Shown here piece after piece: positions 25,381-32,918 of a DNA stretch of 64,000 nucleotides. The stretch lies in the NCBI RefSeq assembly GCF_017303315.1, contig NZ_JAFKOI010000003.1, forward strand, positions 186,001 through 250,000, in the 5' to 3' direction. Position 1 is the first letter of the stretch. Every line of letters starts with the position of its first letter. Both the position numbers and the translations under genes were made by a program. Under the pieces are notes generated by a model that was not told the DNA's origin, did no database searches, and saw only the letters and a list, made by a program, of their open reading frames with translations. Source of the stretch: Bacillus sp. NTK071 (GTDB lineage: Bacteria > Bacillota > Bacilli > Bacillales > Guptibacillaceae).

Positions 25381-26103
25381 TTATCGTTTAAGCGTAATCA
25401 TAAATTTATATCGGTCAGCTCGATAAGATGATTTCACGACTTCAAGTGGGGTACCATCTGTAAGTGTTGTATTTCGTTGAATAAGAAGAATAGGAGCCCC
25501 TTTTTGTATGTTCAGGTTATCCGCCTCGTGCTGGTTTGCAACAGACGACTCCAGCAATTGAGTAGCTTCATCTATTTTAATCGATAATTGATTCTCGATG
25601 TGGTGATACAACGAGTGTTGGACGATTTCTTCAGTCAAACCCTTCACAAGGTTTGCTGAGATGTACGTTTTCTCTAACGCCATTGGTATTCCATCAGCCA
25701 GTCGTATTCGTTTAATTTCGTAGACAGGAGCATGCTCCTGAATAGCCAACTGTTCAGAAATATAAGTTGAAGCAGGAACAATTTCAAAACCTACAAGCTT
25801 GCTACTTGGCTCCATTCCACGCGACTTCATATCTTCTGTAAAACTCGTTAACCCCATTAACTGCTGTTCAATTTTCTTCTCAGCAACAAATGTACCTACC
25901 CCTTTTTGCCGGTAAAGGTAGCCGGAGTTAACGAGCTCTGTTATCGCCTGACGAACTGTCATACGGCTAATACTAAACCGCTCAGCATACTCCCTTTCTG
26001 ATGGAAGTGAATCACCTGGTTTTAGTTCTCCTTGTTCAATTAACCCTTTGATCCATTCGACTAGTTGATAATAAATCGGCAATGGGGATGTCTTATCGAT
26101 CAT
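25381..26103 (-). CDS. nagR: GntR/HutC-family repressor of N-acetylglucosamine genes
   Basis: The 240-residue regulator has an N-terminal winged helix (PLPIYYQLVEWIKGLIEQGEL, PSEREYAERFSISRMTVRQAI) and a C-terminal UTRA effector domain (from about residue 80; GLTSFTEDMKSRGMEPSSKL). It is very like B. subtilis NagR (YvoA), which binds dre boxes and is released by glucosamine-6-phosphate or GlcNAc-6-phosphate. The start is set at the ATG at 26103 with AAAGGAG upstream. Two matching dre boxes are at 28096-28109 and 28144-28157, in the divergent nagA-nagP region. Confidence 0.92.
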   Translation of the reverse strand: MIDKTSPLPIYYQLVEWIKGLIEQGELKPGDSLPSEREYAERFSISRMTVRQAITELVNSGYLYRQKGVGTFVAEKKIEQQLMGLTSFTEDMKSRGMEPSSKLVGFEIVPASTYISEQLAIQEHAPVYEIKRIRLADGIPMALEKTYISANLVKGLTEEIVQHSLYHHIENQLSIKIDEATQLLESSVANQHEADNLNIQKGAPILLIQRNTTLTDGTPLEVVKSSYRADRYKFMITLKR

Positions 26104-26136
26104 CTTAGACAAACTCCTTTCAGGCTTGCTCAATAC

Positions 26137-26853
26137 TTATAGCGCTTTTTGGTCAGCAATAATTGTAACATGTGGATGACAGTTCAACACCGAGGCGGGA
26201 AACGTTTCACGCACATCACCATTTAACAACTCTTTTAAGGCACTTCTCTTCGTATCACCAGATACAAGTAACAGAATTTCTCTACTTCTCATAATTGTAG
26301 CAATCCCCATCGTAATGGCTTCACGAGGAACATCATCAATTTGATTGAAGAATCGTGCGTTTGCTTCTCTTGTGGACTGCGTAAGATCAACAAGATGAGT
26401 ATTCGCTTCAAAAGATGTGCCTGGTTCGTTAAATCCGATGTGCCCATTGCTCCCCAACCCAAGAAGTTGAATATCAATTCCTCCTGTCTTTTCAATTCGC
26501 TCTTCATATGCCTTACATTCTTCCACAAGATCTAGCGCTACACCATTTGGAAGATGAATATTGTTTCTTGGGATATCCAATTCTCTAAATAAATTCTCAT
26601 ACATAAACGTATGATAGCTATTTGGGTTATCAGGAGATAACCCCACATACTCATCTAAATTATAAGTCGTCATTTTCTTATATGATGTGCCATTCATGCG
26701 ATGATCTTCAATTAGTCTTTTATAAGTTCCCCTAGGCGTTCCACCTGTAGCAAGTCCCAAAACCAACTCTGGATTTGTAGAGATCTTATCAATTAAAAAT
26801 CTCGCTGCGAGCGAACTCATATGTTCATAATCGATTGCTTCAATGATCCTCAT
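26137..26853 (-). CDS. nagB: Glucosamine-6-phosphate deaminase
   Basis: The 238-residue enzyme converts glucosamine-6-phosphate to fructose-6-phosphate and ammonia. Family landmarks are LGLATGGTPRGTYKRL (phosphate loop), TTYNLDEYVGL with the catalytic Asp, LGLGSNGHIGFNEPGTSF with the catalytic His region, and AITMGIATIMRSREI. The start is the ATG at 26853 with GGGAGTGAATAGA before it; a GTG three codons upstream is less well placed. It follows nagA by 12 nt. Confidence 0.95.
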   Translation of the reverse strand: MRIIEAIDYEHMSSLAARFLIDKISTNPELVLGLATGGTPRGTYKRLIEDHRMNGTSYKKMTTYNLDEYVGLSPDNPNSYHTFMYENLFRELDIPRNNIHLPNGVALDLVEECKAYEERIEKTGGIDIQLLGLGSNGHIGFNEPGTSFEANTHLVDLTQSTREANARFFNQIDDVPREAITMGIATIMRSREILLLVSGDTKRSALKELLNGDVRETFPASVLNCHPHVTIIADQKAL

Positions 26854-26865
26854 TCTATTCACTCC

Positions 26866-28044
26866 CTATCTCGTATAAGCTAGCTGACCCTTACAAAATG
26901 TCATAACCACATCCCCATCATCGTTCAGAAGAATGAAATCCGCATCTTTTCCAGCTGCTATACTCCCTTTTCGGTCATACACTTCAAGCTGTTTTGCGGG
27001 ATTTTCTGCAGCCATCTTAATTGCGTTCTTAAGTGTACATCCCGTAAAAGCTTGAATATTACGAAGCGCTTCATTCATTTTCAATACACTTCCTGCAAGG
27101 GTTCCATTCTTTAATATTGCTTTCCCATCCTGCACCCAAACATTCTGACCACCTAAATCATAGCGTCCATTCTTCAAGCACTTGGCTCTCATTGCATCAG
27201 TAATAAGAATCACACCACTGTCTGACTTCTGCTTATATGCAAGCTGAATCATTTCCGGCCTAACGTGATGACCATCGGCAATAACTTCTGCTTTTAAATT
27301 CTCGCTTAATAATGCTGCTCCCACGACACCAGGCTCTCGATGGTGGAGACCTCTCATTCCATTAAATAGATGGGTCACATGAGTTGCGCCATTTTCAACA
27401 GCCTCTACTACTTCTTCATATGTTGCATCGGAATGACCAATTGAAGCTACAATGCCCTGTTCTGATAAATAACGAACGAGAGCCACTCCATCGCTCTTCT
27501 CAGGCGCTAATGTTACGAGCTTAATCGTTCCTTGAGCAAGTTCATTCCACTCCTTAAAAAGCTTAATATCAGGGTCTAGAATAGCATGAGGTGGCTGTGC
27601 TCCAGCTCGCTTAGCGTTAAGAAATGGCCCCTCTAGATGAATCCCAAGGACCTCTGCACGCCCTATTTGTTGCTTTCCATGTATGTACTCACCAGCATTC
27701 TTCATTGCTTTCTCTAAAAGGTGTGCCTTCTGAGTAATCGATGTAGCCAAAAAACTAGTTGTGCCTTCTCTTGGAAGAGATTCTGCCATCACATCAAGCG
27801 CTTCCGGCGTTGCATCCATGGTGTCAGCCCCGTTAACGCCGTGGATATGAACGTCAATCATACCGGGAAGCAAACTCAAATTTTTAGGTGTAGGGTAGAC
27901 AACGTCATGATTCTCCGCTCGATTATCTGCTCGCCCAATGGCTTGTATTTTTCCGTTTTCCACTTTTATATAACCATTTTGAATGGTTTCTTGTTCGGCA
28001 TATACCGTTACATTTTCAATAATAAAAGCCTTGTCGCTCATCAT
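26866..28044 (-). CDS. nagA: N-acetylglucosamine-6-phosphate deacetylase
   Basis: The 392-residue amidohydrolase removes acetate from GlcNAc-6-phosphate. It has the metal motif MIDVHIHGVNGADTMD, HLEGPFLN with the metal-binding Glu, IGHSDATYEEV, GATHVTHLFNGM and the catalytic Asp in LITDAMRAK. The start is one of two adjacent ATG codons (28044 or 28041) after GGAAGGGG. It heads the nagA-nagB-nagR-SIS operon, whose promoter -35 element lies within a NagR box. Confidence 0.95.
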   Translation of the reverse strand: MMSDKAFIIENVTVYAEQETIQNGYIKVENGKIQAIGRADNRAENHDVVYPTPKNLSLLPGMIDVHIHGVNGADTMDATPEALDVMAESLPREGTTSFLATSITQKAHLLEKAMKNAGEYIHGKQQIGRAEVLGIHLEGPFLNAKRAGAQPPHAILDPDIKLFKEWNELAQGTIKLVTLAPEKSDGVALVRYLSEQGIVASIGHSDATYEEVVEAVENGATHVTHLFNGMRGLHHREPGVVGAALLSENLKAEVIADGHHVRPEMIQLAYKQKSDSGVILITDAMRAKCLKNGRYDLGGQNVWVQDGKAILKNGTLAGSVLKMNEALRNIQAFTGCTLKNAIKMAAENPAKQLEVYDRKGSIAAGKDADFILLNDDGDVVMTFCKGQLAYTR

Positions 28045-28075
28045 GTTAACCCCTTCCATGAGTTGTGGTATTTTA

Positions 28076-28109
28076 ATAGTATCACCACAAAGTACAGTTG
28101 TCTATACCA
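28076..28109 (-). promoter_or_regulatory. nagA promoter with NagR (dre) box
   Basis: On the minus strand TAGACA (28104-28099), a 17-bp spacer and TACTAT (28081-28076) form a sigma-A promoter. The -35 lies inside TGGTATAGACAACT (28109-28096), the NagR/YvoA dre motif. Confidence 0.82.
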
Positions 28110-28143
28110 GTGAAGTAACCAGCAGATTTAAATGCCCTCAAAT

Positions 28144-28177
28144 TGGTATAGACAACTATATTTAAGGTTGTTATGAT
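28144..28177 (+). promoter_or_regulatory. nagP promoter with NagR (dre) box
   Basis: TAGACA (28149-28154), a 17-bp spacer and TATGAT (28172-28177) form a promoter whose -35 lies inside TGGTATAGACAACT (28144-28157). The arrangement mirrors the nagA promoter exactly. Confidence 0.82.
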
Positions 28178-28186
28178 GAACATGAC

Positions 28187-28201
28187 AAAAAAGCGTTTTC
28201 A
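28187..28201. promoter_or_regulatory. Possible cre box upstream of nagP
   Basis: AAAAAAGCGTTTTCA matches the cre consensus with two mismatches, just downstream of the nagP promoter. Suggestive only. Confidence 0.4.
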
Positions 28202-28225
28202 AATTGTGAAAGGGGTTGAACGTTT

Positions 28226-30079
28226 ATGCTCGGAGCTTTACAACGCATTGGTAAGTCATTAATGCTTCCAATTGCTGTACTTCCAGCCGCTGCCTTGTTG
28301 CTTAGGTTAGGACAGGATGATTTTCTTGGTATACCCTTCGTAGCTGCTGCAGGGGGAGCGATTTTTGAAAACTTAGCACTCATTTTCGCCATTGGAGTGG
28401 CGATCGGTTTCTCAAAGGATGGCAATGGTGCAGCTGGCCTTGCAGGTGCAATTGGATATCTCGTTCTTACACAAGGAACGAAAGCAATTGATGAGAATAT
28501 TAACATGGCCATTTTAGGAGGAATACTATCAGGTATTGTTGCAGGACTTCTCTATAATCGCTTTCATGATATAAAACTACCTACATGGCTTGGCTTCTTT
28601 GGCGGGCGACGCTTCGTTCCGATCGTCACTGCAACTGCAATGATACTATTAGCTGGTATTTTCGGATTCGTGTGGCCGCCTATTCAAGAGGGCATTAACG
28701 CTTTAGGAGAATGGATTATTGGTGCAGGAGCGCTTGGGGTAGGAGTATTCGGGTTCTTAAACAGGCTACTCATTCCATTTGGACTACACCATGTATTAAA
28801 CAGCTTAGTCTGGTTTGTGTTCGGAGAATACAACGGTGCAACTGGAGACTTGAATCGCTTCTTCGCTGAGGATCCGTCTGCAGGTATCTTTATGACAGGA
28901 TTCTTCCCAATTATGATGTTTGGTCTTCCTGCGGCATGCTTTGCAATGATAGCTGCTGCAAAAAAGGATAGAAGAGCAGAGGTAGGCGGGATGTTAATAG
29001 GAATTGCATTTGCCTCCTTTTTAACAGGGATTACTGAACCAATTGAGTTTGCTTTCATGTTCCTTTCACCGCTATTATATGGGATTCATGCACTCTTAAC
29101 AGCAAGCTCTATGGTTTTGTCTTATGTACTTGATATTCATCATGGATTCGGGTTTTCAGCCGGAGCAATTGACTTTTTCCTTAATTATGGACTTGCCCAA
29201 AAACCAGCCCTCCTTCTAGGAATTGGATTGTTATATGGAATCATCTATTTCGTTATTTTCTATTTCTTAATAAAGAAACTGAATTTGAAAACGCCGGGTA
29301 GGGAAGATGAGGATATGATGATTCAGACTAACAAAACGGAAGGTGACAAGTACGACATTATGGCTGGTCACTTTATAAGAAGTATTGGGGGTATTGATAA
29401 CATCTCATCCATTGATAACTGCACAACTCGACTGCGTTTACAGATGAATGATATGTCAAAAGTTGATGAAGCAGAGTTAAAAAGGCACGGTGCTCGTGGT
29501 GTTGTTAAAGTTAATAATCGTAACTTACAGATTATTGTTGGCACAGATGTTGAATTCGTTGCTGATGCAATGCGTGGCACAAGTTCAAATCCTGCTACTA
29601 GTCAAGGCGACTCAACTGCACAAACTGCACTTGCCGAGCAAGATTTTGTAATGCCTGTTCAAGGTAAAATTATTCCACTAACAGAAGTACCAGACGAAGT
29701 ATTTTCTGCAGGTATGATGGGTGACGGTTTCGCTATATTACCCGAGAATGGAACCTTTACTTCACCTGTTGACGGGGAAATTGTTAGCGTTTTCCCTACC
29801 AAACACGCGATCGGTATTCGATCCACGCAAGGGGTAGAAATTCTAATTCATGTAGGAATAGATTCAGTTAACCTTAAAGGTGAAGGATTCACAACCCTGG
29901 TAAAAGAGGGTGAAGCAGTTAAAAAGGGACAGAAGCTTATGGAAGTGGACATTGATTCCATTAGACGGTCTATTCCCTCTCTTGCTACGCCAATCATTTT
30001 CACTAACCTAAAAACATTGAAAGTAAAGAAGACAGGTAGCGTGAAGCAAGGTGAGTCAGGCATACTCTCAATTGATTAA
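28226..30079 (+). CDS. nagP: PTS N-acetylglucosamine transporter EIICBA
   Basis: The 617-residue protein imports and phosphorylates GlcNAc. The membrane EIIC domain fills about residues 1-360 (SLMLPIAVLPAAALLLRLG; GITEPIEFAFMFLSPLLYGIHAL with the substrate-site Glu). EIIB is about 375-455 with its phosphorylated Cys in IDNCTTRLRLQ, and EIIA is about 470-617 with the phosphorylated His in EILIHVGIDSVNLKGEGF. B. subtilis NagP lacks the EIIA domain, so this is the fused form, as in NagE of E. coli. It is divergent from nagA. The assignment to GlcNAc rests on the neighbours. Confidence 0.93.
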   Translation: MLGALQRIGKSLMLPIAVLPAAALLLRLGQDDFLGIPFVAAAGGAIFENLALIFAIGVAIGFSKDGNGAAGLAGAIGYLVLTQGTKAIDENINMAILGGILSGIVAGLLYNRFHDIKLPTWLGFFGGRRFVPIVTATAMILLAGIFGFVWPPIQEGINALGEWIIGAGALGVGVFGFLNRLLIPFGLHHVLNSLVWFVFGEYNGATGDLNRFFAEDPSAGIFMTGFFPIMMFGLPAACFAMIAAAKKDRRAEVGGMLIGIAFASFLTGITEPIEFAFMFLSPLLYGIHALLTASSMVLSYVLDIHHGFGFSAGAIDFFLNYGLAQKPALLLGIGLLYGIIYFVIFYFLIKKLNLKTPGREDEDMMIQTNKTEGDKYDIMAGHFIRSIGGIDNISSIDNCTTRLRLQMNDMSKVDEAELKRHGARGVVKVNNRNLQIIVGTDVEFVADAMRGTSSNPATSQGDSTAQTALAEQDFVMPVQGKIIPLTEVPDEVFSAGMMGDGFAILPENGTFTSPVDGEIVSVFPTKHAIGIRSTQGVEILIHVGIDSVNLKGEGFTTLVKEGEAVKKGQKLMEVDIDSIRRSIPSLATPIIFTNLKTLKVKKTGSVKQGESGILSID

Positions 30080-30099
30080 TATACACTCACAATCTATCA

Positions 30100-30134
30100 A
30101 AAAAGGCAGCAGGAATGATTCCTGCTGCCTTTTC
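30100..30134. terminator. Bidirectional terminator between nagP and the parM-parR unit
   Basis: AAAAGGCAGCAGGAA and TTCCTGCTGCCTTTT form a perfect 15-bp stem. Confidence 0.92.
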
Positions 30135-30137
30135 TTA

Positions 30138-30701
30138 TTACTTATTCATCCGATCTAGAAAGCCGCCAAGTAGATCATCTGCACTCTCTTCTTCCTCTTC
30201 AACCGCTGAACTTTGCTCCTGCTTCGCTTGATCCCAATCAAAATTCATTAGATCATCGTCAGAATCTACTGGAGCTTCAATAGTATCTGACACTTCTCTT
30301 TGCACTGCTCTGTTTGAAAATTCCTCTTGCAAATAGAGCGCCTGATCAATATCAATCGAGTTACTAGTGAACGATGCAAGGAGTGAGGCAGCGCGCAGAG
30401 GATCTGATAAAATTTGGTAAACGATGTTTCCGAGAAGCGCCTCTGAATGCTCATGCTTAAGCCAATCCCTTTGCGCCTTACTTAACCCTTTTGGTAAAGG
30501 AACGGTGATGGCATCGTTGTCGCGTCTTATCGTTTGAGTAACACCATCTAACACATACTCCGCAATGCGGCTTGAGAAGTTACGCTTTTCTTCTTCTTTA
30601 AGCTTTTGCAGTTGCTTTAGAATATGATCAGGTGTGTCAGAAGGAAGACGAAATGTGATTGCCTGTCCTCTCTGAATCCCAGTCATCCCCGCCTTTTTCA
30701 T
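30138..30701 (-). CDS. ParR-like adaptor with two tandem ribbon-helix-helix-like units
   Basis: The 187-residue product is encoded 12 nt downstream of the ParM-like gene. Two segments look alike: ITFRLPSDTPDHILKQLQ then RNFSSRIAEYVLDGV (about residues 15-54) and ITVPLPKGLSKAQRDWLKHE then LLGNIVYQILSD (about 65-100). Each has a short strand with I-T-x-x-L-P and two helices, as in ribbon-helix-helix proteins, so one chain may carry both halves of a DNA-binding unit. After about residue 130 comes a highly acidic, disordered tail ending in an amphipathic helix (DDLLGGFLDRMNK), comparable to the ParM-contacting C-terminal helix of plasmid R1 ParR. ATG at 30701 or TTG at 30704. Homology to ParR is inferred from position and shape. 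Confidence 0.7.
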   Translation of the reverse strand: MKKAGMTGIQRGQAITFRLPSDTPDHILKQLQKLKEEEKRNFSSRIAEYVLDGVTQTIRRDNDAITVPLPKGLSKAQRDWLKHEHSEALLGNIVYQILSDPLRAASLLASFTSNSIDIDQALYLQEEFSNRAVQREVSDTIEAPVDSDDDLMNFDWDQAKQEQSSAVEEEEESADDLLGGFLDRMNK

Positions 30702-30713
30702 CAAATCACCCTA

Positions 30714-31901
30714 CTAGTTTTTGACCTTGTGCTTTTCTTCTCTTTTTTCTTGAGGCTTTTCCTTTGTATTCTTTCTGTTGAAATCAGAAATTAGCTTATA
30801 ATAAGCGTTTGACATCATCCAGATGCTCTCTTTCTCATCTTCAAAGAAGTCAATATTATAGCCATCCAGGTTGTTATTTAGCGTTTTAAGATAATCTTTC
30901 AAAACAATTGAGCCACCACCAACAAAATAGCAAATCTCAGACTGAGAGTTTTTCTGCCATACATTGCGAAGATGACGATACTGCTTCTTAGCAAGTTCAA
31001 GTAGAATACGATCTGTAATATCGTGAACGCTCGTACGACTACCGCGCACCATGATATGGTTACGATCATTTTTCTTCGTAATGATATCTACTACGTCACG
31101 ACGGCTATCAAGCTCCACGCCATGCTTTGAGCGAATCTCTTCACGAATAGCTTCAAGTGACTCAGCTACTCCAATATTAAAGCCCTGTGCTTTGTCATCA
31201 TCAACGTTTCTATTCTTAATAACTGCGATATCTGTTGAAAGTCCACCAATATCCTGAATCAAAATACGCTTATCAATCAAATCTTTATTAATAATATTAA
31301 GATCGTTGTCCATTACAAGGTTAATGTACGCAGCAAATCCTTCAGGATAAACTTTAACTTCATCGAATTTAATGTTTACCTTCTTACCCTGATACTTAGG
31401 TGTCACAAGAAACTCTACCTGATGAACTGATCCTAGTAATCTTGAACGATAGCCAACGTCTTTGCCTTCTTTTACTTCACGTAATGGAAGACCTGTTCCA
31501 AGTGTGTAGTTTGCATCAACAACACCATTTTGGTTCTTGAAGTTAGCAGAATTTTTCTCATTAACTGCATCTAAAGCAAGTGATGCAAAAAGCATAACGA
31601 GCGTTTGATCTTCTTCAGATTTCGCACTACCTGGATCCAATTCCATTGGGTTGTCACTTTTCGTTGCTAGATTACCAACACGATAAATGGCGTTATTATC
31701 TTTTAAAGCTGGCGAGTGAACACGAATGTGAATTCCGTCAAGCGGATCTTTCGTATCAAGCTCCTCTATTCCAATTACTGGACGATCTTCTATATCTCTT
31801 GCGATAACGTTTGGTATGTATAGGTCGGATTCAAGTTTTCCATAAATTCCTTTTAAAGAGTCATTACCTACATCTACTGCTGCAATTCTTGAATTACTCA
31901 T
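30714..31901 (-). CDS. parM: ParM/StbA-like bacterial actin, plasmid segregation type
   Basis: The 395-residue protein is an actin-fold ATPase. Phosphate loop 1 is AAVDVGNDSLKG near the N-terminus, phosphate loop 2 is IQDIGGLSTDIAVIKN (about residue 218), and the adenosine motif is CYFVGGGSIVLKDYL (about 335). No signal or membrane part is seen; the last 25 residues are highly charged. In ParM systems such filaments push sister plasmids apart when capped by ParR bound at the centromere. The ATG has AAGGGTGGATC upstream. Upstream lie a promoter, a 25-bp inverted repeat and the 17-box array. It is not MreB (too divergent, and no mreCD nearby). Confidence 0.85.
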   Translation of the reverse strand: MSNSRIAAVDVGNDSLKGIYGKLESDLYIPNVIARDIEDRPVIGIEELDTKDPLDGIHIRVHSPALKDNNAIYRVGNLATKSDNPMELDPGSAKSEEDQTLVMLFASLALDAVNEKNSANFKNQNGVVDANYTLGTGLPLREVKEGKDVGYRSRLLGSVHQVEFLVTPKYQGKKVNIKFDEVKVYPEGFAAYINLVMDNDLNIINKDLIDKRILIQDIGGLSTDIAVIKNRNVDDDKAQGFNIGVAESLEAIREEIRSKHGVELDSRRDVVDIITKKNDRNHIMVRGSRTSVHDITDRILLELAKKQYRHLRNVWQKNSQSEICYFVGGGSIVLKDYLKTLNNNLDGYNIDFFEDEKESIWMMSNAYYKLISDFNRKNTKEKPQEKREEKHKVKN

Positions 31902-31924
31902 TTAATGATCCACCCTTTCATTTT

Positions 31925-31949
31925 TAATAGTCTAGTATTTCTACTATTA
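31925..31949. promoter_or_regulatory. Inverted repeat at the start of the parM transcript
   Basis: TAATAGT at 31925-31931 and ACTATTA at 31943-31949 are a perfect pair, with a second inner pair TAGTA/TACTA. It lies between the predicted start site and the ribosome site of parM, so it may be an operator for autoregulation or an mRNA hairpin. Confidence 0.5.
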
Positions 31950-31955
31950 ACTTAA

Positions 31956-31984
31956 AAGTTATAGAAATATGTGACCCGCGTCAA
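31956..31984 (-). promoter_or_regulatory. Possible parM promoter
   Basis: On the minus strand TTGACG (31984-31979), a 17-bp spacer and TAACTT (31961-31956). The -35 is good and the -10 weak. It sits between the box array and the inverted repeat. Confidence 0.4.
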
Positions 31985-32000
31985 TAAGTCAATTTATCTA

Positions 32001-32177
32001 GTTTACAATTACGTTTACATGTATACAAAAACGTGTACTTGTAAACAAAATATGTATTCATGTAAACAATATTGTAAACACCTTATATACCAACGTGTGT
32101 ACATCTTTGTATACTTGTATACGATTAATGTGTACAATGTATACAATTCTGTTTACTTGTATACATTAGTCGTAAAC
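32001..32177. repeat. Helically phased array of 17 hexamer boxes, parC-like centromere candidate
   Basis: Seventeen boxes start at 32001, 32013, 32021, 32033, 32041, 32054, 32062, 32074, 32085, 32097, 32109, 32117, 32130, 32139, 32151, 32159 and 32172. Fifteen fit GT[AGT][AT]AC exactly (GTATAC, GTTTAC, GTAAAC, GTGTAC); the ones at 32054 (GTATTC) and 32085 (ATATAC) deviate. Steps alternate mainly 12 and 8 and average 10.7 bp, one box per DNA turn. It starts 100 bp upstream of the ParM-like gene, the place of parC in type II partition loci. The rest of the gene-free stretch, 32178-32334, shows nothing I can name. Confidence 0.75.
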
Positions 32178-32334
32178 ATTTTTTTGTGGAGATTTATAAT
32201 CTCTGTCAAATGGACAATACTCCTCCGTCTAATGAAATATGTGAGCAGGTGGAAATGAGTCGGTTTTAAATGAAGAAGCGGATTAGCATTTTATGAGGAA
32301 ATAAAATGAGGGTTAGAATAATGACCTATTAATA

Positions 32335-32368
32335 AAAGTGGAGGCCTCACTAAGAGAACCGCCACTTT
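32335..32368 (-). terminator. Terminator of the DUF4190 gene
   Basis: AAAGTGG and CCACTTT close a hairpin; on the minus strand it is followed by TTTTATTAATA. Confidence 0.55.
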
Positions 32369-32395
32369 CGCAATCTGTTTAGAGCAATCTAAACG

Positions 32396-32665
32396 TTACA
32401 TTAAGGAGGCTAAAGAGGCTAAGCCTGCCCAAAACCATATTTTCAAGCCAATTGTTACAATGCCTGTTATTAACCCAGTAACTGCAAACCCCTTTTTAAA
32501 TGGATTCTTCATACCAATTACGCCGAAAATAATTGCTAAAATGGCAAGAGGATATGGGATTAATGGCACTGCAAAGAGGACAAGGCCAATGATTCCTAGC
32601 ACCAAGGCTGAAACTGCTAGACCGTTGCTCTGTTGCTGTTGTGTTACGTTAACATTCCCTTCCAT
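32396..32665 (-). CDS. DUF4190 domain small membrane protein
   Basis: The 89-residue protein has a polar Gln-rich start and two hydrophobic segments (LAVSALVLGIIGLVLFAVPL and the following LAILAIIFGVIGM, then GLITGIVTIGLKIWFWAGLA), typical of DUF4190 proteins. Function is unknown. The ATG has AAAGGGGGAATT upstream. It is a single gene beside the segregation cassette and lies between two terminators. Confidence 0.75.
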   Translation of the reverse strand: MEGNVNVTQQQQSNGLAVSALVLGIIGLVLFAVPLIPYPLAILAIIFGVIGMKNPFKKGFAVTGLITGIVTIGLKIWFWAGLASLASLM

Positions 32666-32779
32666 TCAAATTCCCCCTTTAAAATAGTGTTCTCTCTTTA
32701 GTAACCTGTTTTTTTACATAATTGAATTTATTAAACAATTTTTATTTTTATTACAAAAACTTTATAGGAGCAAACAAAA

Positions 32780-32804
32780 AATGCGGTAGATTAACTACCG
32801 CATT
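32780..32804 (-). terminator. Terminator downstream of mqo
   Basis: AATGCGGTAG and CTACCGCATT form a perfect 10-bp stem; on the minus strand it is followed by TTTTTTTG. Confidence 0.88.
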
Positions 32805-32918
32805 ATCTCAAAGTTATTGTTTTAAGAAGGCGTAAGATCAATGGCTCCCAAAATTAACTTCGGTATATTCTACTCATTAAATTGGAAAGCTTAATCCTGT
32901 TTCTACATCACGAATTTA

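Noticed and set aside
32001-32177. CRISPR array
   Set aside because: The repeated unit is only 6 bp with 2-7 bp gaps and variable sequence, and no cas genes are present.
31971-32258. Open frame of 95 codons on the plus strand across the box array
   Set aside because: Its product is a Tyr/Val/Thr-rich repeat that simply translates the GTWWAC boxes; there is no ribosome site, and the array structure explains the frame.
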